Positions 26,644-36,614 of a stretch of DNA of 64,000 nucleotides are shown here, one piece after another; the first letter of the stretch is position 1; the number at the start of each line of letters is the position of its first letter. Under the pieces are notes generated by a model. It had not been told where the DNA came from. It did not search any database and was given only the letters and a program-made list of their open reading frames with translations. Source of the DNA: Herpetosiphon aurantiacus DSM 785 (GTDB lineage Bacteria; Chloroflexota; Chloroflexia; Chloroflexales; Herpetosiphonaceae); assembly GCA_000018565.1 (NCBI GenBank), contig CP000875.1:1689199-1753198 (forward strand). The letters are read 5' to 3'. A program made the position numbers and the translations under genes.

Positions 26644-27102
26644 ATGCGCTGGCGTTTTGGATTATTGAGCTGTTTGAGCATTATCTTGCTGAGTTGTGCC
26701 TCCCAAACCCCTGATCAACCAACCCCAACTGCCTTTGGTGATTTATCGGCAATTACCGCTGGCACAGGCTATATTCAAATATTTTCAGGCATGCCTAATC
26801 CAAGTTGGCTTTTGAATGCGAATGCTGTTGATGCGATTCAACAGGTACTCCAAACCGCTACGCCAGCTACCACCCGCCCCGAACCACCAGGTTTAGGCTA
26901 TAGCGGTATGTATCTAGAGCTTATGAGCACTGGCATGCCGCTGCGATTGACGGTTTTTGGCGAAGTCATTGCCGTAGAACAAGGCGCTTCAACCCACTAT
27001 TTGAACGATCCGAATCACGTTTTTGAGCGCTGGCTGCTCGAACAAGCTCGCCCACAGCTCCAACCTGCAATCTATGCCATGATCAAAAAGAACTTGCCAT
27101 AA
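26644..27102 (+). CDS. Hypothetical lipoprotein
   Basis: A 152-residue protein with a clear lipoprotein signal: basic start, hydrophobic LSCLSIILLSC, and a lipobox cysteine at residue 18 (LLSCAS). The mature part has a proline-rich start (PDQPTPTAFG) and a small mixed alpha/beta domain (GTGYIQIFSG, LGYSGMYLELMSTG, LRLTVFGEVIAVEQG) with no family I recognise. The ATG has a GAGGA box. Its TAA stop abuts the stop codon of the converging gene with no gap, and no hairpin lies between. Confidence 0.75.
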   Translation: MRWRFGLLSCLSIILLSCASQTPDQPTPTAFGDLSAITAGTGYIQIFSGMPNPSWLLNANAVDAIQQVLQTATPATTRPEPPGLGYSGMYLELMSTGMPLRLTVFGEVIAVEQGASTHYLNDPNHVFERWLLEQARPQLQPAIYAMIKKNLP

Positions 27103-29187
27103 TTATTTAGTGCTGATCAGTTGCAGATTGCTCAATTGCAGGCTGATTAGCCGTTGATCGCCGTTGTTGGCAATTGCGTCGCCGGTTGTCGCTGGTTCAA
27201 GTGTTTGTAATTGCACGATGGTTTGGCCCGCAGGCAGCTCAATCAGCACTTCGTATTGGCGTGGCTCAAGGCTGATCGGGATGCTTAATTGATTATGGTG
27301 CCAAGAAAGTTGTAAGCTTCGGGCAATTGCAGCCGGGGTTGCCTGCCAACGCAAACGATAAAAACCAGCCTCAGGCACGATCAAGCCCAAACTGGCTGCC
27401 TGGCCCATCCAGCGATAATTGCCAGTTGCGCTTGGCTCTAACTTGCCCCAACCATCACGTAGATTGATAATTGGCACGCCTTGAGCCTGTGGCACTTGAT
27501 AGATCACCACAAAATTATCTTCGGCCAGCGGTTGCGTCACCCCTAAATTAGCCTCGACAAATTGTTTAAACTCGGCAATTTGTGCGGGGCTATAGTTGCG
27601 TGGCCCGTTTGCCTGTTGCTTGTAGCCCACGATATAGCCAAAATTCAATGTTGCTAATTGTTGTTGCCAATTGCCTGCGGTTTGTACAATTTCTGGGTGC
27701 TGGCTCAGCGTGGCTAAATCGCGGAGCACTGGCAATTGATATTGTGGCTGTGGATACAGCCGCGAGTGATAGCCACCGCTGATTGGGCGGCCATGCACGG
27801 TTTGAAACAACATGCGCTCTGCATCACGATAGGGCAAATCCTCATGAAACGGCAATTCGAGCAGGGCAGCATCGTCGGTTTTGGGCAATTGGGCTAAGCT
27901 TTGGGGCATTGGTGGTTGGCGCATGTCAAAGGGCGTTGGCAGATATTCAATCCCAATCATAACGACGATCACCAGCGCCAATGTGCGTTGCCAGATTAAT
28001 TTGCTGCTGAGCCAAACCAAGCCATAGCTGCTAGCGATTGCCAAGGTTAGCATTCCTAGCACCATAAAGCGATCAGGTTGGCGAGCCAAACTAATAAATG
28101 GTAGTTGCTGAATTAAACGGTAGGGCAGCGGAATCGTCGTGGTTGTGCCCGCAAGTTTAAGCGTTGGCCCCAAGGCTAAAATTGCCAGAATTAACGTCAT
28201 AATCAGCCAAGGCCGGGCTTTGGCTGTTTTCCACGTTGCTATGAGTGCCAAGCTAAGTGGCACAACCCCCAAATATAAGCGTCGATTGATTGCGCTCGGC
28301 AAGTCGCTGAAGAAGCGGCCCCAAAGGCTATGTAAGCGAGCTGGAACCACAAACGCCGCCAAATCTGCTGAAAGCCGCACCGGATCATTTTCAGGGTAGA
28401 GTTGCATATAATCGGCGCGGCTGGCCTCGATTAACATTGGCACTAATAACGGCAGAGCTGTGAGCATCCCAATTATTCCCAGCAGGCCAAATTGTATGAA
28501 TAAGCGTTTGCGTTGTGGCCATTCGCTGCGCCAAAACTGCCAAAGCCCAAAGCCCAGTGTCCAAAGCAACAAAAACAAACTAAAATACCAATCAGTCCAA
28601 ATGGTTAGGCCGAGAAAAAGCCCCGCCAAGCCTAACGAACGGCGATCGCCACGTTCGGCCAATCGCCAAGCATACAAAAGATAAAATGGTATCCATTGCA
28701 AACAGAAAATTTGCAGCTGGCCGTCTTCAACCACCGAGGCTACATGAAAAGGGTTCCAAGCAAAGATCACCCCTGCTGGGAGGGCGATCCAAGCAGAACC
28801 AACCCGATCATAGGCCAACTTCCAAGCGCCAAATGCTCCAACGATGAACGATAGTAGTACTAAACTGTTAAACCCAGCAATTGGCCCCCAGATCGCCGTG
28901 ATCGGGGTGGCTAAGATGGTATTGATCGGTGAGAGGGTGTGATAGTACAAATTAGGAGTTTCAGGGTGAAAAAATCGATCGGTTATTAATGGATTCGTGG
29001 GCTGACTGATCGCCTGACGCATCCACCACAGGTTCCAAATATTCTGATAGGCATCTTCTAAGCCGTCTTTATGGGCTTGGCCTGGAATCTGGCTATCCCA
29101 AACTGTGATCAACGGCCAGGTTAAACCGATCGCTAAAATGCTATACAGCCCTAAAACCCAGACCCAACTTGCAACACGCCGCCCCAT
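27103..29187 (-). CDS. Large polytopic membrane protein (GT-C-like or YfhO-like)
   Basis: A 694-residue protein. Residues 1-455 contain about 10-11 transmembrane helices with an early loop holding acidic residues (SQIPGQAHKDGLEDAYQNIW) and conserved aromatic segments, the layout of GT-C glycosyltransferases that use polyprenyl-phosphate sugars. Residues about 470-694 form an extracytoplasmic domain ending in a beta-sandwich-like region (YRLRWQATPAAIARSLQLSW). No exact family was recognised. The frame is open to 29274, but the ATG at 29187 starts a membrane-protein-like N-terminus and has GAGGC upstream, so I use it. It ends back to back with the lipoprotein gene. Confidence 0.75.
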   Translation of the reverse strand: MGRRVASWVWVLGLYSILAIGLTWPLITVWDSQIPGQAHKDGLEDAYQNIWNLWWMRQAISQPTNPLITDRFFHPETPNLYYHTLSPINTILATPITAIWGPIAGFNSLVLLSFIVGAFGAWKLAYDRVGSAWIALPAGVIFAWNPFHVASVVEDGQLQIFCLQWIPFYLLYAWRLAERGDRRSLGLAGLFLGLTIWTDWYFSLFLLLWTLGFGLWQFWRSEWPQRKRLFIQFGLLGIIGMLTALPLLVPMLIEASRADYMQLYPENDPVRLSADLAAFVVPARLHSLWGRFFSDLPSAINRRLYLGVVPLSLALIATWKTAKARPWLIMTLILAILALGPTLKLAGTTTTIPLPYRLIQQLPFISLARQPDRFMVLGMLTLAIASSYGLVWLSSKLIWQRTLALVIVVMIGIEYLPTPFDMRQPPMPQSLAQLPKTDDAALLELPFHEDLPYRDAERMLFQTVHGRPISGGYHSRLYPQPQYQLPVLRDLATLSQHPEIVQTAGNWQQQLATLNFGYIVGYKQQANGPRNYSPAQIAEFKQFVEANLGVTQPLAEDNFVVIYQVPQAQGVPIINLRDGWGKLEPSATGNYRWMGQAASLGLIVPEAGFYRLRWQATPAAIARSLQLSWHHNQLSIPISLEPRQYEVLIELPAGQTIVQLQTLEPATTGDAIANNGDQRLISLQLSNLQLISTK

Positions 29188-29441
29188 GTAGTGTGCCTCG
29201 ATTTCCAAAATAACTGCGCGATTATACCAGAGCCAAGCTGAATTGGCATTGAACGTCACCCATGGTTGTACCATGTTCTACCCATTTAGCACTAGCTATA
29301 ATAGGACTGAAATCGTTTTCATCAATGTGTATTCGTAAGGTTCTCCGTTGGTTTACAAACGTACTCTAGCGATAGAAATGGAAGTTTGCTTGATTGTGGC
29401 CTGAGAAACTGACATCAAGAGCTTGTAGAGGAATTGCTGTC

Positions 29442-32400
29442 ATGACCTGTTATGCCAATGAATCGCTGCTGGAACTCCAATTAAAGCAACAAGTCAGCCT
29501 GCTTGAAACCGAACTTCAGCATGTTCGCAGCCATACTGCCAAACTCCAAGCCTTGATTGACCATACTGAGAGCCTGATTTGGTCGATTGATAGTAGTCAG
29601 CATTTAATTATGAGCAACCGCACCTTTCATGATTATTTGCATCAATGGTACGACCAACATATTGAGCTGGGCCAGCCAATGAGCATGTTGCATCTGCCTA
29701 AACCAATTGCTAAGCCGTGGAATGAAGCCTATCGCCGCGCGTTGCAAGGTGAGGCGTTTGCTCAAGAATTCGTGCATCACTATGCTGGGGCCACTCGTTA
29801 CTATGAATTTCACTTTGCGCCAATTCTCGATGAACAGCGAGTGGTGCAAGGGGTTAATATTTCGGGCCGCGATATTAGCAGCCGCCGTTTGGCCGAAGTG
29901 ATGTTGCGCAGCAGCGAGGCTCGCTATCGGGCAATTAACGAGGCCGCTCCGTATGGGGTCTTTTTCTGCGATACCCAAGGCCAATGTGTCTATGCCAACA
30001 CTGCGCTCTTGCATATGCTTGAAGTTAAGCTCGAAGATGTACTGGGTGATGCTTGGATGGAATTTTTACACCCTAAAGATGCCTCAGATAGCGAGAGTTT
30101 TTGGCACAATTTGGCGCTTTCAGTCAATCAACAGCCGATTCCTAGCGTTTTGTTTGATCAAACGGTGCGTTTGCATACCAAGCTGAATCAATTAATTTGG
30201 CTGCGGTTGCGCATTTCGCCAGTAATTGAAGCTGGCGTGCTCTGTGGCTTTGTTGGCATCACTGATGATCTGAGTGCCTTGAAAAAAGCTGAAACGGCGG
30301 CCCAAGCCAAGCAGCATTTTATTCAAAAAATTGCCGATACCTTGCCATCGCAACTGTTTATTTACGATCGTGCTTCGGCCTCGTTGATCTATACCAACGA
30401 AGTGAGCCGCCAATGGTTCAAAAGCTTCAACATTGATCCTAGTGATATGAACACCATTCGGCCCCTATTCCACCCTGACGATCATGCTATCATCCGCAAA
30501 GTCCTACAAGGACGTACAGTTACTAGCAGCGATCCCCAATTAATTGTTGATTTTGAATGTCGCTTACGCTCACCAGAAGGCATCTATCGCTATTTTGCTC
30601 TACGTATGACCCCTTTTGTAATCGATGCTGATGGTACAGTTTCACAATTATTGGGCGTGGCAAGCGATATTACTGAACGTAAATTACAAGAGCAGCAAAT
30701 TCGGCAATTGAACGAGCAGCTTGAACAACGTGTTATCGAACGAACCCAAGAGTTAGCTCAATCGTATCGGTTTCAGCGCACTATGATTCAACATGCACCT
30801 TCAATTATTATTTCGCTTGATGCTGGAGGCGTGGTGCGCGGCTTTAATCGCGCGGCTGAATTTGAGTTTGGCTATCAAGAAACTGAATTATTAGGCCGTC
30901 CCTTCCCGACTAAATTATTTGATCGCTCCGATTTGAGGTATCGCTGGGAGACCGAGCAACATCGTAATCGTGGCTTGTTCTATTCCGATTTGGATATTTT
31001 GCTGGCCGAGGCGCGGCGTGGTGTGGCTGAGCCTCACGAATGGCAAGCTATCCACCGTTCTGGCTCACGCTTTCCGCTTGAATTAACCATCACGCCACTG
31101 TTGCATGCCGATGTGCTCGAAGGCTTTTTGCTGATTGGCAATAATATCGCTGCCCGCAAACGCACCGAAGAAGAATTTCATTTGCTCTATCGTACAACCC
31201 GCTCGGTCAGTGAGGCCGCTGATTTTAATAGTGCGCTTGAAGTGGTGTTGCGCAACATCTGTGCAGCAATTGGCTGGGATTTGAGTGTAGCCTGGGTTCC
31301 AGATGCCAACCAAGATTTCTTGGCGCTTGCCCCGATTCGCTGGAGCAGCAACGAACGTTTTCAACATTTTTATACGTATCTTCAAAGCTTGGAATTACCG
31401 CAAGGTGCTGGTTTGGCTGGGCGGGTCTGGCAAACCAAACACTCAGCCAATTATGCGATTGAGCACGATCATTGGACTGAAGGCAATCTTAATCAACGTG
31501 GCTACGAATTAGCCCAGCAAGTTGGGCTTCAATCGGCGGTTGCTGTGCCAATTTTGGCTAATGATCAAGTTGTGGCAATTTTGGAATTTTTTCGCAGTAG
31601 TCGTGGGGTTGATCACGAACGCACCACTAATTTGATTTCAGTGATTGCCACCCAATTGGGCACGTTATTTCAACGCAAGCATGCCGAAATGCAACTGCGC
31701 CAGAGCGAAGCCAAAAATCGAGCGTTGCTAGCAGCCATGCCCGATTTGATGATTCGATTTACGCTCAAGGGCGAGATTTTAGATTATCACACCAACGATC
31801 CCTCGGATCTCTTTTTGCCCCAAGATGCCATGATTGGGGCGAATGCCCATAATCATCAGCCGCAACCGCAAATTCTGAATATTATGAGCGCTACTCAACG
31901 GGCGATTGAGACCAATAGCACCCAAAATGTTGAGTATGAACTGACCTTGCCCAAGGGGAATACCGTATTTGAGGCGCGGATTGCGCCAAGTGCTAATGAT
32001 GAGGTCGTGATGGTGATTCGCAATATTACCGAGCGCAAGCGGATTGAACAAACCTTGCAGCAACAAACCGATGAATTGAGCATTGCCAATGCTGAACTAG
32101 CCAAAGCAGCACGGCTTAAAGATGAATTTTTGGCTAGTATGAGCCATGAACTGCGTACACCCTTAACTGGAATCTTAGCCTTTACTGAAGCCTTGCGCTA
32201 CGACCAATATGGAGCATTAAACCAAGCTCAAGCACAAGCATTGCAACAAATTGATGAAAATAGCCGCCATTTACTCGATTTGATCAACGATATTCTTGAT
32301 CTTTCCAAAATTGAAGCTGGCAAACTTACAATTAATCATCAATCAATGCTGATTGATGAAATTTGCCAAGCCAGCATTCGCATGGTGCAAAAATTAGCTC

Positions 32401-33584
32401 AGAATAAACAACTTGAATTATTGTATGAACCATGTGCCGCCGATGCGATGCTTTGCGCCGATTCACGTCGTTTGAAACAAATGTTGGTCAATTTATTAAG
32501 CAATGCGGTGAAGTTTACACCTGCTGGTGGCCGAATTGGTTTATCAGTCAAGTTGGATAGCCAATTCCATCAGGTTGAATTAACCGTTTGGGATACTGGG
32601 ATTGGCATCAATACTCAGGATATCCCAAAATTATTTCGGCCATTTTCACAGCTTGATAGCAAACTTTCACGCCAATATGCAGGAACTGGCTTAGGTTTGG
32701 CCTTAGTGTACCATATGGCCAATTTGCATGGTGGACGAGTTGAATTACAAAGTGAAGTTGGGGTTGGTAGTCAGTTTCGCCTAGTGCTGCCATGGTATGG
32801 CAATGCTGAAATTGTTGAGCCAACCGAGCAACCGATGCTACTGGCGGTGACCGAAGATCGCACCCTGAATATGCAATTGGCGGCCTATGCCGAACAATTG
32901 GGTTTAGCGCTACGTTTTTGCAAACCATATTTCGATGTACAAGCTTACTTACAACAACCCAATCAAACGCTCATTTATGATTTACGCCAAACAAGCTTAT
33001 CACAACAGCTTTTTGAGCAACTTCGCCATCAAACTGCCGCTCATCCAGTCATTTTATTCTGTGATCAAGATTTCAAGCTTGATCTGACGATTCCTGCGCA
33101 TTGGCATTGCATGTATCAGCCGTTAAATCAGGCTCGTTTGTTGAATGCATTGCAATATATCGATTCGCGCTATCAGCTGCCGCAAAAATTGCCGATTAAT
33201 CAAGCCAAGCAGATTCTGTTTGCTGCCGATAATTTGGCTAATAGCTTATTGATTCGCGATTTCTTGAGTGAATTTGGCTGGAATGTCAACTTAGTCTACA
33301 ACCAACACGATATCTATGAAGCAATTGCCAATCAGCCAATTGATTTATTGATGCTCGATTTACAATTAGCTGGCGGTGATGCACTCCAGATGGTTAATAC
33401 AATTCGACGACATAAGCGTTATTATGATCTGCCGATTATAGCTTTAAGCGCTTTAGCAATTCTTGATCAACCACAGCTTGCCGAGCAAGCCGATACAGTT
33501 TTATATAAACCACTTAATTTAGTTGAACTTGAACAATTAATTAATACCTTGTGCAACCAACAAAGGAGTCTTGATCGTGAATAA
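29442..33584 (+). CDS. Hybrid sensor histidine kinase with multiple PAS, GAF and receiver domains
   Basis: A 1380-residue soluble kinase. After a coiled-coil start, PAS domains occupy about 25-145, 150-265, 280-410 and 440-575 (PAC-type ends such as GVASDITERKLQEQQ and LIGNNIAARKRTEEE), then a GAF domain (about 585-750), another PAS (about 755-865), a HisKA helix with phospho-acceptor His902 in ASMSHELRTP, and an HATPase domain with N box LSNAVKF, WDTGIGI and GTGLGLALV. The C-terminus holds a degenerate receiver-like segment and then a receiver with acceptor Asp1306 in LLMLDLQLAGG. No membrane helix is present, so it senses cytoplasmic signals. Start chosen at ATG 29442 (GAGGA upstream). Its last 8 bases overlap the next gene. 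Confidence 0.9.
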   Translation: MTCYANESLLELQLKQQVSLLETELQHVRSHTAKLQALIDHTESLIWSIDSSQHLIMSNRTFHDYLHQWYDQHIELGQPMSMLHLPKPIAKPWNEAYRRALQGEAFAQEFVHHYAGATRYYEFHFAPILDEQRVVQGVNISGRDISSRRLAEVMLRSSEARYRAINEAAPYGVFFCDTQGQCVYANTALLHMLEVKLEDVLGDAWMEFLHPKDASDSESFWHNLALSVNQQPIPSVLFDQTVRLHTKLNQLIWLRLRISPVIEAGVLCGFVGITDDLSALKKAETAAQAKQHFIQKIADTLPSQLFIYDRASASLIYTNEVSRQWFKSFNIDPSDMNTIRPLFHPDDHAIIRKVLQGRTVTSSDPQLIVDFECRLRSPEGIYRYFALRMTPFVIDADGTVSQLLGVASDITERKLQEQQIRQLNEQLEQRVIERTQELAQSYRFQRTMIQHAPSIIISLDAGGVVRGFNRAAEFEFGYQETELLGRPFPTKLFDRSDLRYRWETEQHRNRGLFYSDLDILLAEARRGVAEPHEWQAIHRSGSRFPLELTITPLLHADVLEGFLLIGNNIAARKRTEEEFHLLYRTTRSVSEAADFNSALEVVLRNICAAIGWDLSVAWVPDANQDFLALAPIRWSSNERFQHFYTYLQSLELPQGAGLAGRVWQTKHSANYAIEHDHWTEGNLNQRGYELAQQVGLQSAVAVPILANDQVVAILEFFRSSRGVDHERTTNLISVIATQLGTLFQRKHAEMQLRQSEAKNRALLAAMPDLMIRFTLKGEILDYHTNDPSDLFLPQDAMIGANAHNHQPQPQILNIMSATQRAIETNSTQNVEYELTLPKGNTVFEARIAPSANDEVVMVIRNITERKRIEQTLQQQTDELSIANAELAKAARLKDEFLASMSHELRTPLTGILAFTEALRYDQYGALNQAQAQALQQIDENSRHLLDLINDILDLSKIEAGKLTINHQSMLIDEICQASIRMVQKLAQNKQLELLYEPCAADAMLCADSRRLKQMLVNLLSNAVKFTPAGGRIGLSVKLDSQFHQVELTVWDTGIGINTQDIPKLFRPFSQLDSKLSRQYAGTGLGLALVYHMANLHGGRVELQSEVGVGSQFRLVLPWYGNAEIVEPTEQPMLLAVTEDRTLNMQLAAYAEQLGLALRFCKPYFDVQAYLQQPNQTLIYDLRQTSLSQQLFEQLRHQTAAHPVILFCDQDFKLDLTIPAHWHCMYQPLNQARLLNALQYIDSRYQLPQKLPINQAKQILFAADNLANSLLIRDFLSEFGWNVNLVYNQHDIYEAIANQPIDLLMLDLQLAGGDALQMVNTIRRHKRYYDLPIIALSALAILDQPQLAEQADTVLYKPLNLVELEQLINTLCNQQRSLDRE

Positions 33585-34614
33585 TCCTGCAACAATCCTC
33601 ATCATTGACGATCTCGCAGTTGCACGCGCTAGTATGAATGCTGTGCTTCAAGGTGAGGGTTATCACTTAGTTTTTGCTGAAAATGGCCTATCGGGGATTG
33701 CCCAAGCCCTCGAATTATTGCCAGATACTATTTTGCTTGACGTAATGATGCCGGATATGGATGGATTTGAAGTTTGCCGCCAAATTCGGGCTAACCCATT
33801 GCTCGCCGAAATTCCGGTGGTTATGGTGACCGCCTTGGATGATCGTGAATCGCGTTTGCAAGGCTTACGCGCTGGAGCCGACGATTTTCTGAGCAAACCA
33901 ATTGATAGCCTTGAACTAAAAACCCGTTTGCAAACGATTACGCGTTTGAATCGTTATCGACGTTTGCAAGATGAGCGCCGCCAAGTCGAGCGGCTGAATC
34001 AAGAAATTATCGATGCCTATAATGCGGGCATTGAGGCTTGGTCGCGGGCTTTAGATTTGCGTGATAAAGAAACCGAGGGCCATAGCAAGCGCGTGACTGA
34101 AATGACGGTGCGCATTGCTGAGGCCTTGGGAATTACTGGCGACGATCTGACCCAAATTTGGCGTGGGGCGTTGCTACACGACATCGGTAAAATGGGTATT
34201 CCCGATGCGATTTTACATAAGCCTGGCCCATTGACTGCCGAAGAGTGGGTTATTATGCAAAAACACCCAACCTATGCCTATGAGCTGTTGCGGCCAATCC
34301 ATTATTTAGAGCCAGCCTTAGATATTCCCTATTGTCACCACGAAAAATGGGATGGTAGCGGCTACCCGCGTGGGTTGCAAGGTGAGGAAATTCCTTTAGC
34401 GGCGCGAATTTTTGCCTTGGCTGATGTGTGGGATGCTTTGCGGTCCGACCGACCATACCGTGCAGGCTGGCCGGTCGAACAAATTCGTGAACATATTGCT
34501 GGTTTGGCGGGCAGCCATTTTGACCCAGCCTTAGTGCCACTGTTTCTACAATTAGTTGAAGAAGCTCCACAGCCCGTATTATTGCAACACTATGCCCCAG
34601 CTACGCTTCGCTAG
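33577..34614 (+). CDS. Response regulator with HD-GYP c-di-GMP phosphodiesterase output
   Basis: A 345-residue RpfG-like protein. The receiver (about 5-120) has paired acidic residues in ILIIDDL, acceptor Asp55 in ILLDVMMPDMDGFE, and lysine in FLSKPID. After a coiled-coil linker the HD-GYP domain shows His201-Asp202 in LLHDIGKMGIPD, the KPGPLTAEEW block and HHEKWDGSGYPRGL, the complete signature of active cyclic di-GMP phosphodiesterases. The GTG at 33577 has AAAGGAG upstream and lies inside the kinase gene's last codons, so the two are translationally coupled and surely partners: kinase activity would tune c-di-GMP breakdown. Confidence 0.92.
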   Translation: MNNPATILIIDDLAVARASMNAVLQGEGYHLVFAENGLSGIAQALELLPDTILLDVMMPDMDGFEVCRQIRANPLLAEIPVVMVTALDDRESRLQGLRAGADDFLSKPIDSLELKTRLQTITRLNRYRRLQDERRQVERLNQEIIDAYNAGIEAWSRALDLRDKETEGHSKRVTEMTVRIAEALGITGDDLTQIWRGALLHDIGKMGIPDAILHKPGPLTAEEWVIMQKHPTYAYELLRPIHYLEPALDIPYCHHEKWDGSGYPRGLQGEEIPLAARIFALADVWDALRSDRPYRAGWPVEQIREHIAGLAGSHFDPALVPLFLQLVEEAPQPVLLQHYAPATLR

Positions 34615-34834
34615 GTTGGGGCTTGTGAGCTTCGTACTCGCGGTGGGCCAACTCGGAAATGAGCATATAGCGCTGAATAATGCTGGCAATCGGGGCAAGC
34701 ACAGCAATTCGGCGGCTAGCTTCTTGGCTAACGCGAATAAATTCATCAACATCGGTTGCTTGCTCAAAACGGCGTTGCAAGCGTTCGGCTTCAACCTTCA
34801 ACTGTTCAATGTAAAGCGGTTCTGTTCCAATCAT
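34601..34834 (-). CDS. Small helical protein, unknown function
   Basis: 77 residues, strongly helical and charged (YIEQLKVEAERLQRRFEQA, SQEASRRIAVLAPIASIIQRY, LISELAHREYEAHKPQP). The frame is open upstream to 35083, but that part overlaps the beta-lactamase-fold gene out of frame; the ATG at 34834 has GAAAGGG upstream. It follows that gene by 25 bases on the same strand and its 3' end overlaps the HD-GYP gene by 14 bases in convergent orientation. No family recognised; possibly a small accessory or structural protein. Confidence 0.55.
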   Translation of the reverse strand: MIGTEPLYIEQLKVEAERLQRRFEQATDVDEFIRVSQEASRRIAVLAPIASIIQRYMLISELAHREYEAHKPQPSEA

Positions 34835-34859
34835 CCCAGTAGCCCTTTCCAAACGACGA

Positions 34860-36350
34860 CTAGCGAATTTGTGGATGGCGTGCAGTATAGATGATCCGCG
34901 AAAGATCGGCGAGTAGTGGATCAGAAACTGGTGTATCAATATAGTCGGTGTCTTGCCAAATCCACATGGCCACAATATATTCATCACCGTTGGGATCGCG
35001 CACATAGCCTGCATCGGCACGAGCATCATCGATCCAGCCGCTTTTATGGGCCACAAAACTACCTTCAGCGACACCCGCCACAATTTTGTTGGTATCTTTA
35101 TTCCGACTTAAGATCTCCAACATTTCAGCGCAGCGTTCAGGGCTGAGCAAACTATCTTTGATTGCTAGCAAAACCCCTTGGCCTTGGCTACACTCGACAA
35201 TCGCCAAAACGACTTGGGCCATCTCGCGTGGCGATGAACGGACATAGGGATCTGCGTCGGTGTAGGGCCGAGCACCCTCTTGACCTCGTTGGGGAATTTC
35301 TACGCCCTGGACATTTGAAAGATAATCGATCGACTCAAATGGGGCGGCCAAGGTTGTATATTCTAGGCCTAGAATATCAGTTAATGTTTGATCAAGGATG
35401 TATGCGCCTTCTAAGCTATCGCCATCGCCGATCATGGCTAGCAGATCGTTGGAAGCTTCGTTATCGCTATCACCAATCATCAGATCGATCATGGCATATT
35501 GATTTTTGGTGAAGCTTTCGCGACTAAGAAATGATTGCAGCAAAATTGGAATTTTCAGCACGCTCATGCCCGAAAAAACCGTATTGGCTTGATAATCGAA
35601 CCATTGCTTGGTTTCCATATCGTAAACTGAGATGCCAACCACGCCATCCCACTCAGCCTCGCGATCGGCCAAGGCTGCCGTTAGTTGTTCGGTGCTCGCT
35701 TGCAAATTCGCCGTGACTGGACTCGTTGGAATCAACAGTGGATCAGTTTGACTCAGTTGCAAGGTTTGGGTAATTTCGGCTACCAAGGCTGTTCGATCAA
35801 GCGTCAAGCCAGGAGTCAGCACAAAGGCATAGACCACCCGATCATAGCCAACCGTGGGCGAGATAGCTAGCGCCTGCTCAATTTCGCCAAGCGTCTGATT
35901 GAGCAATTGCTGATCGAACGAGGCATTGACTGCTAAGCGAATTGGAATTTGCTTTTCAGCTAGGTCGTGAGCATCGCGTAAGGCTTGGGCAAAATCGAGC
36001 TGATAGCCAAGTTGTTGACCATCGAGTTTGATTGGCTCAAGCAAAACTGGGTTGGTCAAAGTCAAGGTGGGGTTGGGATAGGCTGCTTGCAAGGCGGCTA
36101 AGGCTTCATCCTCGCTCATACCGCCAATTTCAACACTACCAATTTTGGCGCGTTCAGGAAAAAACCATACGCTTGGTGGCATCGAGGAAACCAACGGTGG
36201 AACATCAGCCTCGGAAGTAACAGCAGCAGTGCGTTCAAGATATGAATTGGAGGGAGTGACTGCCGCGCTTGCTGGGAGATAGTAAATCGCTATTCCACAG
36301 GCAAGAACTGCCAGCATCATCACCCAAAAGAGCAAAAAAGCTTTTTTCAT
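34860..36350 (-). CDS. Class A beta-lactamase-fold serine hydrolase, membrane anchored
   Basis: A 496-residue exported protein with an N-terminal hydrophobic anchor (LLFWVMMLAVLACGIAIYYL). Residues about 65-220 resemble the tandem 'putative peptidoglycan binding' domain (GSVEIGGMSEDEALAAL) found before L,D-transpeptidases and wall enzymes. Residues about 225-490 are a penicilloyl-serine-transferase fold with the three class A motifs: Ser263-V-L-Lys266, Ser295-Asp-Asn297 and Lys436-Ser-Gly438. The omega-loop glutamate region is not obvious. The wall-binding domain makes a peptidoglycan-related role at least as likely as antibiotic resistance. AAA-rich start without a strong box; followed by a small helical-protein gene. 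Confidence 0.82.
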   Translation of the reverse strand: MKKAFLLFWVMMLAVLACGIAIYYLPASAAVTPSNSYLERTAAVTSEADVPPLVSSMPPSVWFFPERAKIGSVEIGGMSEDEALAALQAAYPNPTLTLTNPVLLEPIKLDGQQLGYQLDFAQALRDAHDLAEKQIPIRLAVNASFDQQLLNQTLGEIEQALAISPTVGYDRVVYAFVLTPGLTLDRTALVAEITQTLQLSQTDPLLIPTSPVTANLQASTEQLTAALADREAEWDGVVGISVYDMETKQWFDYQANTVFSGMSVLKIPILLQSFLSRESFTKNQYAMIDLMIGDSDNEASNDLLAMIGDGDSLEGAYILDQTLTDILGLEYTTLAAPFESIDYLSNVQGVEIPQRGQEGARPYTDADPYVRSSPREMAQVVLAIVECSQGQGVLLAIKDSLLSPERCAEMLEILSRNKDTNKIVAGVAEGSFVAHKSGWIDDARADAGYVRDPNGDEYIVAMWIWQDTDYIDTPVSDPLLADLSRIIYTARHPQIR

Positions 36351-36614
36351 TGATGCATGTAGCTTGATAATATGATTTGAACGATTCGGCTAACCAGCAC
36401 ACAGAGAACCCACTAAGTATACCGCAGGTTCAGGTTTCGCGGATAGCGAGAGTTCGCTGTTTAAAATGAACATTTTGTGAGAATTCTTAAATCGAGTTAA
36501 TCTCGCTTGGGGTGGCCTAGCCCTTGCGAAGCCTGCTACAATAGGATTAAGCAATGTTGCATCATTTTGAATGTTGCCCCGTATAGGCTGTATGGCATCG
36601 CCAAGGGAGGTACG

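Noticed and set aside
36351-36614. tRNA or small RNA gene between the beta-lactamase-fold and nfeD genes
   Set aside because: No cloverleaf, TPsiC-like box or terminator could be found; it is simply a divergent promoter region.
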